Shown: positions 1-9,000 of the stretch, piece by piece | Numbering within the stretch: position 1 is the first letter of the stretch | Layout of the letters: each line of letters begins with the position of its first letter | DNA from: Pigoraptor vietnamica | Lineage: Eukaryota > Opisthokonta > Filasterea | Direction of reading: 5' to 3' | NCBI GenBank assembly: GCA_943704525.1 | Contig: CALSCQ010000433.1 | Location: 1-20,398 of the forward strand | DNA: 20,398 nt | The notes under the pieces: model-generated | What the model was told of the DNA's origin: nothing | The model's database searches: none | What the model saw: the letters and a program-made list of their open reading frames with translations, nothing else | Program-made: the position numbers and the translations under genes

Positions 1-1541
1 AGGGGCGGGAGGGGGCGGCGGTGGGGGGCGGGATACGCTCGGATGCACACCGAGCCGAAGCATCGCCGGAACTCTTCCCTGTCGCGCGTCACGTGGTGGC
101 GGAGGGGCCGGGCGATTGGTAATGGGACGCTGAGGGGGCACGCCGCCGCGCACAGGGATGCCGCTATCCACGCTGCGCGTCTCAAACGTCACAGGGCGCT
201 CGCCGTACTTGGGCAACGGCTGGGCGTCAAGGCGCCCTTGTCGCACTTCGTGCTGTAACCGGTCGTCCGTGTCGTGTCGGGCGCGGACTCGCCTGTCCCC
301 GGGCGGGCTCGGGCTGCGCGGCCGCCGGCGCTCGTTGATGAGGTCGCGCGCGTCGCGGACGGCAAGGGGCATTCGCGGGGATGGAGGACCGCGGCGCATG
401 GGAGGAGGGGGCATGTTGTGGTGCGGCGACGGTGCTCGTCGAACGGGAGGGGGTGGGGAGGTGCGACGAACTGGCGAAGGCGGCCGGAAGGAAGGGGGAT
501 TGCCGCAAACGACGGGGCGGTGCTCGCGCCAGGCAGTCGGCGGCGACGCAGGCCGGTGGTACTGGGGTGGCGAGGGCGGCCGGTGGAACTGGGGTGGCGA
601 GGGCGGCCGGTGGTACTGGGGAGGCGAGGGGGATTGTGCGCGGTGCGGCGAGAGCGGGCGCCGCATAAGTGGCGACACAGGGCGCTGGATGTGAGCGCGG
701 GGCCGCGGAGAGGGGGATCTTGCGCGCATCGGTGAGGGCATGCGGCGCACGGGAGACGCCGCGCGGCGCCGGTCCTCGGGCGAGCACCGCGGGACATTGT
801 GACTGAAGCGCGTGTCGCGCAGCGGAAGGGCGTCGGCAGAGTCGGAGAGCCAGTCAGACGGGCTCGTGGAACTATCGAAGCTGCGGAGAGGGCGCTGGTC
901 CCGGTCGCCGCGAGGCACGTGCGCGCTCTCTGTGGAAGAGAAGCTACGGCGGTCCATTTCGACAGATGGCCGGTGGAAGTCGGCGCTCGCCTTGCGGAAG
1001 GGGACCGCGCGGATGGGCGAGGCGAGCATCACATCCTTTCCAATAAACTGCAATCAAAAATGCGCCGGTGGTAAGAGACATGCCCAAGCAATAGCGATCG
1101 CTCGAAAAAAGAGCCCATTGAAGCATTCTGCGTGCGCAGTGAGCCCTTGCAGCGACAAACATTCGCGCGTCCCCCACTCACCCGCCCACAAGTCGACAGA
1201 GCCCCGCGGGAGATGTGACCAAAGTCAATCAGCTTTCCGTGGGCGTCAAAGATGCGGACATCGCAGGAGGGGCACCGCGAGTGCGTGTCGGTGAGCGCGG
1301 CGGTGGGCATCACCTCGAGGCAATTCGTGCAGCATCGCGCTCCACGCGGAATGCGCATGCTCTCGAGTTGCCCAAAGCACCCGTCGCACGCGGAAATGAG
1401 CGCGCCCTGAAACTTGGAGATCTCGATGGGGTGCGTGCGGGGCACGCTCCGATCGCAGATGCCGCAGAGCAAAACGTGCTCGTTATCTTTGTGAGGATAC
1501 GGGCCGTGCACGCGGTGTCCCGTCGGGGCGAAGTGCGCCAT
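1..1541 (-). CDS. Zinc-binding protein with long Ser-Pro/Pro-rich tail (partial, two exons)
   Basis: Exon 1 is 1541-1182 (120 aa) and exon 2 is 1047 to the left edge (at least 349 aa), joined by a 134-nt intron 1181-1048 (donor GTGAGT, acceptor TTGCAG, phase 0). I chose the ATG at 1541, which has A at -3; the frame is open to 1559 but starts there with GTG. Exon 1 carries four CxxC pairs at about residues 26/29 (CGIC), 52/55 (CDGC), 71/74 (CTNC) and 90/93 (CPSC). The spacing would suit two zinc sites in a ribbon or RING-like fold. Exon 2 reads without a stop for 1,047 nt and is rich in Pro, Arg and Ser-Pro, with a nine-residue repeat (YHRPPSPPQ). Such tails are usually disordered and phosphorylated by proline-directed kinases; that is inference. 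I do not recognise the family. The C-terminus lies outside the window. Confidence 0.72.
551..630 (-). repeat. 27-bp tandem repeat, about three copies, coding
   Basis: Three consecutive copies of a 27-bp unit start at 551, 578 and 605, with one or two substitutions between copies. They lie in frame in exon 2 of the left-edge zinc-binding gene and encode YHRPPSPPQ-like nonapeptides (Tyr or Phe at the first position). The period is a multiple of three, so copy number can vary without breaking the frame. Confidence 0.85.
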
Positions 1542-1827
1542 TGTCGAGTGGCAATGCACAGCCCCACAGAGGGGCGTCTTTCTTTCGATGTCCCCGCGTG
1601 GGATGCGCGTTTTTTGTCCAAATCGATCGCCCTTGCAGTGCGTTGTCGTGTGAAAAAGTTCGTCTCGTGAAGGTTATCTTTCGTCTTCCGCTTGTTTGTT
1701 CCCGACTGGGGTGGCTGATCACGTGCCTGTTCGAAGGAGGCGTCACTGTGACGACGGGATTGTTGTTTGTCCTCCATGTGTGGTGGGGGGTTTCATTGGC
1801 ACAGATCACAGCACAACCGCATTTTAG
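1542..1827. other. Short intergenic gap: 5' flank of the zinc-binding gene, 3' flank of the hydrolase
   Basis: Both flanking genes run leftwards, so this gap should hold the promoter of the zinc-binding gene and the 3' end of the hydrolase. It contains a CACGTG hexamer near 1720 and a perfect GTCAC-T-GTGAC palindrome at 1742-1752. Both resemble bZIP/bHLH-type sites, but nothing shows that they are used. No coding frame is convincing. Confidence 0.35.
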
Positions 1828-3628
1828 TTAACACATCGCCAACACCGACGCTGCCAAAGCGACAAGCAGAAGCAGCGCGGGGGCTGTGTGGACCAGCGAG
1901 GCGGTGCCTTTCCACTGCGGGGGTCCCTGGGCAGGTGCGAGGGCCCCAAATGATTCCATCGGCTTGAACCCTTGCTTCGTGGCGAGGATGAGGTCGGGTG
2001 CACACCGCGCGTGCCGCGTGTGCGCAGGGCCGACCGCCAAGGACACGTCCGTCGCACCCATTTCTCTGCAGTAACAAAAAAATTAAGGATTACATTAAGG
2101 TGTGGCCAGCAATGTAAGAATTCGTCGACTGTGTAGGGCAATGTAAGAATTCGTCGGACCTTAGGCGCTCCACCGTGATAACGGACGAGTTGAACGGGAC
2201 AAGCTCGTCGTCAGGACAGTGTCGAAACACAATGGGAAGCGACGCAGGCACAATGGGCGATGCGTCCATGTCGTTCTCAGCGAGGCGTTTCCGCAGCGGG
2301 TGCGTCGGGTTGGCAATGTCCCGCGCAAACGCATCGGTGAACAGCAGCGCAATTTCGACGGGGAGTCTGCCCCAATGTGACAGCGACCGTCAGCACGGCA
2401 CGAAACGCAGTGAAAGCAGTCCCATCGCACACGAAGACAACACTGACATGACGCACACGAAGACAACGCTGACATGGCGCGCAATGAAAGCAGGCCCTCG
2501 TCGGCACATGCACGCGACACTCACTTGTTGTTCAGACGAGCAAAAGTCGAACGGTTCCCCGCGAGCGCAGCGTTGATGTCGTCCATGTACTCGGGGCGGA
2601 AGACGTACGCCAGTGGCGGAACGTCCGCAGGGTAGATCATGTGGTACGCCGCCATCGTAAAAACAATGTAGACGGGGCTGCTGTACGTCGCGTTCGGTTG
2701 CGAAAAGAGCTCAAAAAACACGGTCGAAATATCGTGGGGACCGGCCATCGGGCTTGCCGCAGTGACGCTCACGCCGAGTTCGCCGTGTCGCGCCTGCACC
2801 TCGCGGAGCGCCGCCATCGTCGCATAGCCGCCTTCCGAATAGCCCGTCAAGAAGAGCTGGCCGTTGTGCGTGGCGCCGGTGCTGGGGAGAAGGGCGCGCG
2901 ACGCAACGATGAGGTCGGTCGTCACGCTGCCGAGTGTGGCCGCGTGCACATACGGATGCAGCATGTCGCTCGACTCGAACCCGAGGTAGTCGGGAAGAAG
3001 GACAATGTGGCCGCTACTCGAAAACACGGGAATGACCAGCTCCGACTCGGCATCCGGCCGGGCACCCGTGCGGTAGAAGCGCTCGTACTTCGTGCCGTGG
3101 AGATAGACGGTCATCTGCAGCCACGCAGTGATCAGACGCACTCTGCATTCTGACATGAACGGGACATGTACTCTCATACGAACAAAACAAGCACGAACTC
3201 TTACCGGCAGCGTGGCATTGGCGTTTTTCGGGACTGCGACCACGCCCGACGCAACCGCCGGGCACCCAAAGGGGTCCACGGTCTCGTAGACGACCTCGTA
3301 CCGCGCGGTATCGTACGTGAGCCCAAGTTCGGCAATGAGAAAGAGGAGAGCGAGAGGGCCTACGCGGCGATAGAGCGCGCGTACAAGCTCCTCCCGTGCC
3401 TGGTCGCTCGTCACAGAGCGGCCCGCATCCAGCGTTGCCGAAAGGAGGCGGCCACGCTCAGGCTGCCGCGTGCACGCGCCATCTGCCGCACCGAAGCTGT
3501 GTGCACACACTGCAGTCGATGCACGCAAGCATGAGTGACTGAAGTTTGCTACAAAGAAAATTTCAAAAACCCAACTCACCGAGAAACACAACTGCCGTTG
3601 CCCACACAAAGGCACTCTTGCGTGCCAT
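1828..3628 (-). CDS. Secreted alpha/beta hydrolase, secretory-lipase-like, probably GPI-anchored
   Basis: Five exons: 3628-3580, 3509-3205, 3114-2525, 2366-2160 and 2065-1828, giving 462 aa with all phases matching. The N-terminus (MARKSAFVWATAVVFLVCAHS) reads as a signal peptide. The core carries YLHGT (about 122), LLPDYLGFESS, HPYVHA, the nucleophile elbow GYSEGG with Ser211, and SPMAGPHDIS, as in fungal and bacterial secretory lipases. Exon 4 gives the acid residue in HCPDDELVPF (Asp368 likely) and exon 5 the probable catalytic His402 in HARCAP. The last 16 residues are hydrophobic and end AMC, like a GPI-attachment signal. Several N-glycosylation sequons are present (NAT, NRST, NSS). Expected role: ester hydrolysis at the cell surface; the substrate is unknown. 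Intron 1 could instead end at 3549, giving a longer N-terminus. Intron 4 has a poor donor (GTCCGA), but only this join keeps frame into the His exon. A TATAA lies about 25 nt before the ATG. Confidence 0.82.
2109..2156. repeat. 19-bp direct repeat inside hydrolase intron 4
   Basis: The 19-bp string gcaatgtaagaattcgtcg occurs at 2109-2127 and again at 2138-2156, a 29-bp period. The second copy ends within a few bases of the intron 4 donor at 2159. Confidence 0.9.
2427..2478. repeat. 26-bp tandem duplication inside hydrolase intron 3
   Basis: Two 26-bp copies start at 2427 and 2453 and differ at only a few bases. A related element (tgaaagcag) occurs on both sides near 2411 and 2485, so the duplicated block may be compound. 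All of it lies inside the 158-nt intron 2524-2367. Confidence 0.8.
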
Positions 3629-3971
3629 ACTGGCGGCAGCGACAAGCCGCTTATATGCGCGTGTGGACACCAGTGCGTGCTGCAGTGCTTAGAAAAGCGA
3701 GCGTCAATGTGCGGGTTTTTGAGTTTTGCCGTCGTAATAAGCACGGATGCACGCGCACACCTCTTGTGCCACCCTGCCGGTTTCTTTCTCGCCACAACGC
3801 AACTTCGTGCTGCCAAATTATAGCTTGATGACGATACATTAATTCAATGCGTGGGATACTTATTACATATTTTGACAACGCGTTTAGTAGATTCGTAGGA
3901 CGAGGGCCATTCACACAAGAGGCCTTACACAGCAGTTTCGCAGTTGCCGTAGTCCGTTGGTGTGAGAGGCA
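3629..3971. other. 5' flank of the hydrolase gene; no gene seen
   Basis: This stretch is the upstream flank of the minus-strand hydrolase. A TATAA string on the minus strand near 3650 lies about 25 nt before the ATG and could be a TATA box only if the leader is very short. The part from about 3820 to 3900 is more AT-rich than the surroundings. I see no coding frame with supporting splice sites. Confidence 0.35.
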
Positions 3972-4316
3972 TTAGCTGCGGCGGCCTCTGAATTGCTGAC
4001 ACTGGTCCACAGGCTCAATGCCGGCGTAGTCCAGCGTGTGCTCAAATTGCCGGCCGGCTGCCGACGGCTGAGTGTAGACTGTTGAGATCACGGGACGGCA
4101 CGAAAGTCGGAAGTCGCCGTTGTGAAAGATCGTGTGAGAAATCACCCCCGCCGGAGAGGGAACGGCGACTGATACGTTTTGCGTACCGAGCCTGCACAAA
4201 GACTCACCCCAGCTTTCTGAGTGTTCGCACGGGATTTTTGAAACGATGGGACACGTGAAGTGAAATATGAGTTTTGTGCAAGTCCAAGTCCGTAACACGC
4301 ACAAAAGCCCATGCAT
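3972..4316 (-). CDS. Uncertain small ORF, possibly secreted or a gene remnant
   Basis: An open frame of 114 aa runs from an ATG at 4316 to a TAA at 3972. The frame stays open upstream to 4535 but has no ATG there. The last 70 codons (from about 4190) have the codon style of the neighbouring genes and read like a folded extracellular domain, with FHNGDFRLSCRP, QFEHTLDYAGIEP and five cysteines between about residues 22 and the end. The N-terminal part is less convincing. A GTGAGT at about 4208 and a GCAG 12 nt later are too close to bound an intron. No family is recognised. It could be the 3' exon of a gene whose 5' part is lost, or chance. Confidence 0.27.
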   Translation of the reverse strand: MHGLLCVLRTWTCTKLIFHFTCPIVSKIPCEHSESWGESLCRLGTQNVSVAVPSPAGVISHTIFHNGDFRLSCRPVISTVYTQPSAAGRQFEHTLDYAGIEPVDQCQQFRGRRS

Positions 4317-4428
4317 TATACCGTTCAAGGCAGCAACGCGCGAGAGCCGCGCATTATACCGGCTGCAGCCAAAACCAGGTTCCGTTTGCACAACATACTG
4401 CTGCGCCGGCCGCTTGTGTAACTTACAG

Positions 4429-4547
4429 GAGCGCTCGAAGAGAAGGGTTACGGCAAGCGACTCAAGGAGAAGATGGACTTGATTAGCATGGTTCTTTTGC
4501 CCAGTCCGTGCTGCGGCGGCAACCCCGCGAGCCACAGTGGCTTTTAA
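4429..4547 (+). other. Coding-like fragment after an acceptor-like CAG (orphan exon?)
   Basis: After the acceptor-like string cttacag (ends 4428), one plus frame reads ALEEKGYGKRLKEKMDLISM and stops with TAA at 4545-4547, 38 codons in all. The charged composition and the G/C third positions look coding for the first 20 codons. No upstream exon or start could be joined. The minus strand here also offers a GTAAGT donor, so direction is unclear. It may be a decayed exon or chance. Confidence 0.18.
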
Positions 4548-4975
4548 ACGAGTTACGTCTTGGCTGCACAGTGGTCAGAAGAACGGCTGCATAAAGCCGC
4601 AGAAAATTCGCCCCAAGAAAATTTAGATTACGAAATGTTTCCAATGCGATGGAAGGGAGTGATTGGGTCCCAATTTTAATTACTAGAGGTGCCGAAAGGC
4701 CGAAGGAAGACGACGTATATACTGAGACTGGATCGTTCGTGCTTGGCTGTTTTATTCTGGACAGGCATGCACACCCCACGCCGAGTGGTCCACACCAGCG
4801 ACGGGACAATACGAGAGAATGGCCCCAAACACCCCAAACGCGCGACGCACTGTGCACAGGGGCAAAAAGTGGAGCACTTCGGAAGGGCCGTTGCGCCGAA
4901 ACGTCAAGAGCACATCGCGCGGCGATTGGTGGAGACGCGCGTCATTTCGGTGCGTTTGGCCAATCAGAAGCGCCT

Positions 4976-5023
4976 GAAGTCACAAGTTTTGATGACGGCG
5001 AAGTCACAAGTTTTGATGACGGC
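4976..5023. repeat. 24-bp perfect tandem duplication
   Basis: Two identical 24-bp copies, each beginning gaagtcacaag, lie at 4976-4999 and 5000-5023, just after a CCAAT box at 4960. No gene overlaps it with confidence. Confidence 0.92.
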
Positions 5024-5526
5024 GCGCACACCCGGCTGCTGCAGTCCCCTTTCTGATCACTATGGGTCAGTATGAATCACTTGTATGGATATCTTTATGG
5101 GATGTTGGTATTCTCAGTTGTGTCCTGTCCGTTTCCCGTGACAACCCATAGTGACACATCTGCAGTACCCCGTATGTGGGGACGGGCGCAGGCTGCTTGT
5201 TTTAAGGCATTGGCCAGCGGCAAATTCTCCCAATTCTTTCCACCAGCTATATTTCCCGCGCGCCTTCAGTATGGAAAATGTATGGCCACACCAAATTATT
5301 TTCGCACCGTATTTTTTATTTTGACAAGGCGCGCATTTCGATCCCTCTCCACTTGCCCGTGTGACACTGCAGACGCACGCACACACTGCACGCACGCACT
5401 TGCGCGCGCATCTCTGGTCCTCACGCGTCCCTCTCTCCCACACGGCCTCGGTCAGTTCCCATGCCCTGTGTGTGTGTCCTGTGGCTCTGCAGTTCAGCCA
5501 CGCGGTGGGCGGGTGTGTGTGGCCGA

Positions 5527-5550
5527 GTGTGTGTGTGTGTGTGTGTGTGT
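5527..5550. repeat. (GT)12 microsatellite
   Basis: An uninterrupted GT dinucleotide run of 12 units, followed by a short T run, in the 5' intergenic region of the Atg1/ULK kinase. Confidence 0.95.
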
Positions 5551-6061
5551 TTGCGACGTCACCACTGTAGTCGTGGCCATTGCACAACACGATGATTAGT
5601 GGAAAATAATAACACACTCGGAAAAAAACCCAACCCTCGCGAGTCAAGTCTTCACTTGCGCAGATTAGACCTCTCTTCCCTGACCCTCCCACGCACGGAC
5701 GCCGTCAGTCTCTTTTTTTGCGTTAACATTGGGTCCCGTGTTACAGGGGTGAACGGATTTCGAAAAACCAAAGCGTTGACGCCGAATTTTTTCTCCATTT
5801 TGCGCCGCGCAATCTCTCCCTCTCCTCCTCTTCTCTTTATTCGCTCTCCGGCGACAATGGCCGTGCGAGCTGTGTGCTGAACTCGGCGCCCCTCTGTGTG
5901 CCCCGGGAAATGTCACGCGGTGAGCGCGGTCTCTCCGCATCCCTGTTGTCGTCCGGCCCATCGGCCCACGTTTGTGCGGCTCTCGGGCGACGACACCGAT
6001 AGCCGCGTGCGTGACTGCAGCGCTGGCGCCGCGCGGCGGGCCCTCGGCCGGCGCCGGTGAG

Positions 6062-9000
6062 ATGGCTGCACCGAGTGCGGGCGCGGCCCCGGCGGGCGAT
6101 GCGCCTCCGACGCAGCAGCTGACGTACAAGCTGGTCGGCGACTACATGTACTCGCCTGAGATGGGGCGCATCGGCAAGGGTTCCTTTGCCGTCGTGTACA
6201 AGGGCCGACACACCAAGGTGCGCTTGCCGTTACAGGCGCGACATCGTTTTTTTGCTAATGTTTGTGTCCGTCTGTTACTCGTGGTTTTTTTGTCTCGCTC
6301 GCGTTCTGACGCTGACTTGCGAATTTCCTTGCGTTGCATTTGCGCGAAATTGCGCGTGCGCGCGCGCAGATGCCGCACGTGGAGGTGGCCATCAAGCGCA
6401 TTTCAAAGCGCAACCTCAACCAAAAGCACATGGAGAACCTCTCGCAAGAAATTGCCATTCTCAAGAGCATGAAGCACCCGAACATTGTGCGGCTGTACGA
6501 CACGCAGGTGCGCAGACTGCGCTTCCCTCGTTTTTTGTAAATTTTTTTTCTTTTTTTTATTTTGGCTGGGTTGTGTGTGTAACATGCTGCATCGCCCATT
6601 TCTAATATCCTGCTTGCCGCTTTTCGTCCCCGCAGCAAACAAAGGACCACATTTATCTCATCATGGAGTTTTGCGCCGCGGGCGATCTCTCGCGCTACAT
6701 CAAGAAGCATCGCGCGCTCTCCGAGTCGACTGTCAAGAATTTTGTGCAGCAAATAGGTGTGTGTGTAAACACAGCCCGTGTGTTGTTTCACCCAGGGACC
6801 CCAAACGCCCGTTGATCTAACACGAGCCCATTCCGGACTCGCAGCGGCGGCGCTCCAGTGCCTGCGCAAGCACGCGATCATCCACCGCGACCTCAAGCCC
6901 CAGAACATTCTCCTCGCCCCCCTCGGCGACCAGATGCTGCTCAAGATCGCCGACTTTGGCTTTGCGCGCTATTTGCCGTGGCAGGGGCTCGCAGAGACGC
7001 TGTGCGGGACGCCGCTGTACATGGCGCCGGAGATTCTCGAGTCTCAGCAGTACGACGCCAAGGCGGACCTGTGGAGCATCGGGGCGATTGTGTACGAGTG
7101 CCTGGCGGGCGTGCCCCCCTTCACGGCCGCCAACCACATTGACCTCCTCCGCGTGATCAAGCAGACGGCAGACTCGCTCAAGTTCCCCTCGAACGCATCC
7201 CCGTGGGTTCCCTCCCCCCTTTCGTTCTCTGGACCTCTTCGTTTATGTCTTCCTTTAATTTTTGTGCGACTCGCTTGCTCATGCCCCTTTGCTGGTTGCC
7301 GCAGTGAGCTCGTGTCGCTGCTGTCGGGTCTACTCCGCCGGGAACCAGCCGCTCGCATGTCCTTTGACGAGTTCTTTGCGCATCCTTTCGTCGACTTTGC
7401 GCACTATGCGGCCGAGGTGCTCGAGCCCCAGCTCCACCCGGTCTCGCCGTCGAAGACGGCCCAGCAGCCGATCCCCGCCGCGTCGCCGCAAGCAGACCGC
7501 ACTGTGATGGTCTCACCGCCCGCAGCGCCGACGACGCCGTCTCGCGCAACGTCCGAAAGGGAGTTTGCTGCCACGCCGGTGATTCCCGTCACGCGAAAGG
7601 GGCTCGGCGACGAGTGGTCTGGTACGGGCTATGGTGGGTGTCATGGTCACGCATGTTCTCGAATGCGTGCGTGGCTTGCATGGCTGATGCGGGTGCGTCC
7701 TTGTGCAGTGTCGCCGCTTGCCACGAGTCCGCCCAACGCGCCCGTCGCGCGCTGCGTCACAGCGATGGGCATTGAGGGCGGTCGCACGCCCGCAGCCGCC
7801 GGTGTCCCCGAAGGTCCCTTCGGCACCGCCGGCCGCACGTTCAGTCAGCCGCTCTACCCGGCTGCGGACGGCCCGTTCTCGCTTCCTGTTCGGGACGCGC
7901 GCGCCCCTCTGACGCAAGCGATGGGCGCGCTCGATCCTTCGCCGCCCGGTCCGTTTGGCGTGCTCGCGCAGGGGCTGACGGAGCTCGACGCCGTGCTGGG
8001 CCATTCGCCGTCGTACCCGCAGTCGCTGGGGACGAGCCATGCGGGCGATGCGCCCATTGCGGCGTCGGCCGATGGTGCCGCGGGCATCTCGACTTCGCCG
8101 TCGCCGACATCGTCGATGCAAGGTGCGTGCGTGCGCCATTCCAAATCACCTTGTGTTTGTGAGGGGCCTTCTGTCGCAGTGCTGACGCTGGCCGCTTTTT
8201 TTGTGTCGCAGGCTCGCTGGGTTTGCGTCGCGGCCTCGTGTCGTCCAGCGGAGGTCTCCCAGTCCCAAAGACGAACCCGTTCCGCCACGTGGGCGCGCCG
8301 CGCCTCTCGCCACCGCAGGGCGTCACTGCGGGAGCACCCGCGTCTGCGCCTGCGACAACGGCCGCCGTGCCTCCTCCGGCTACTGCTGTCCCTGTGACTG
8401 GTGGGCCCGTCGGTGCCGGCCAGCCCGGCGCCCCTCGCCTCTCTGGTGGGAGCGTCGACGACACGGAGTACGTGTTCATCGACAAGGACTATGTCGAGAT
8501 CAACTCGTTTGCCGACGGTGCGTTGCGTTGCATTGTGCGGTGCGCCGTCGTAGTTTGCCCCTGCCCCAAAAGAGAGAAAAGGACTGTCAGGCTGACTCAG
8601 GCGCCCATTGTCACGCAGTGCTCAATGCGACGCCGTCGAAGGGCGCGCGCACCGCTGCCGCGCCCACGTCCACGGCGGTCGTGCAGGCGCCCACTGGTGG
8701 CCAGCGCTCGACCAGCCCTCCTTTTGCTGGGCTGGCACAGTTCATCCGGGGCGGCGGATTTGCGGGGGCGATGGGCGGTCGCGCACAGGACGTGTCGCCG
8801 TCGACGAGTCCACCCTTTCCGACATTTGCAGCTGCGGCTGGTGGGTTTGAGAGCGGCATGTGCGGCTGTATGTGTGTGCGGGCGCATCCAACTGACCCCT
8901 CGTTTGGACATGGCAGGAGCGCCGGTGTATGGTTCTTCTCCGCCGTTTGTGCGCCCAACGGCCACCGCCGCGATGGTGGCATTGCGCTCGTCGCGTTCGT

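Larger units (their letters stand above)
4548..6061. other. Intergenic region upstream of the Atg1/ULK kinase
   Basis: No convincing gene was found. The region holds inverted and direct CCAAT boxes (ATTGG 4925-4929, CCAAT 4960-4964), a 24-bp tandem duplication (4976-5023), an 11-bp inverted repeat (5057-5067 with 5144-5154), and a (GT)12 run at 5527-5550. The last 900 bases before the kinase ATG are T-rich in patches and should include its promoter. A plus-strand open frame at 4649-5056 has no recognisable domain and includes the tandem duplication; I treat it as chance. Confidence 0.4.

Noticed and set aside
189-797. Pro/Arg-rich 202-aa and 186-aa minus-strand frames
   Set aside because: They are shifted-frame shadows of the longer Ser-Pro-rich exon that runs without a stop to the left edge.
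2427-2478. Possible CRISPR-like or satellite array
   Set aside because: There are only two contiguous copies with no spacers, inside a spliced intron of a eukaryotic gene.
2521-3816. 431-aa single-frame hydrolase reading
   Set aside because: It includes intron 2, starts upstream in non-coding sequence and stops inside intron 3, losing the acid and histidine residues. The five-exon model is better.
4649-5056. 135-aa plus-strand frame
   Set aside because: It has no recognisable domain, includes a tandem duplication and CCAAT boxes, and shows no neighbour-like codon pattern.
6778-8397. 539-aa single-frame kinase reading
   Set aside because: It contains real Atg1/ULK exons 4-6 but reads through introns and begins inside intron 3. 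The spliced model replaces it.
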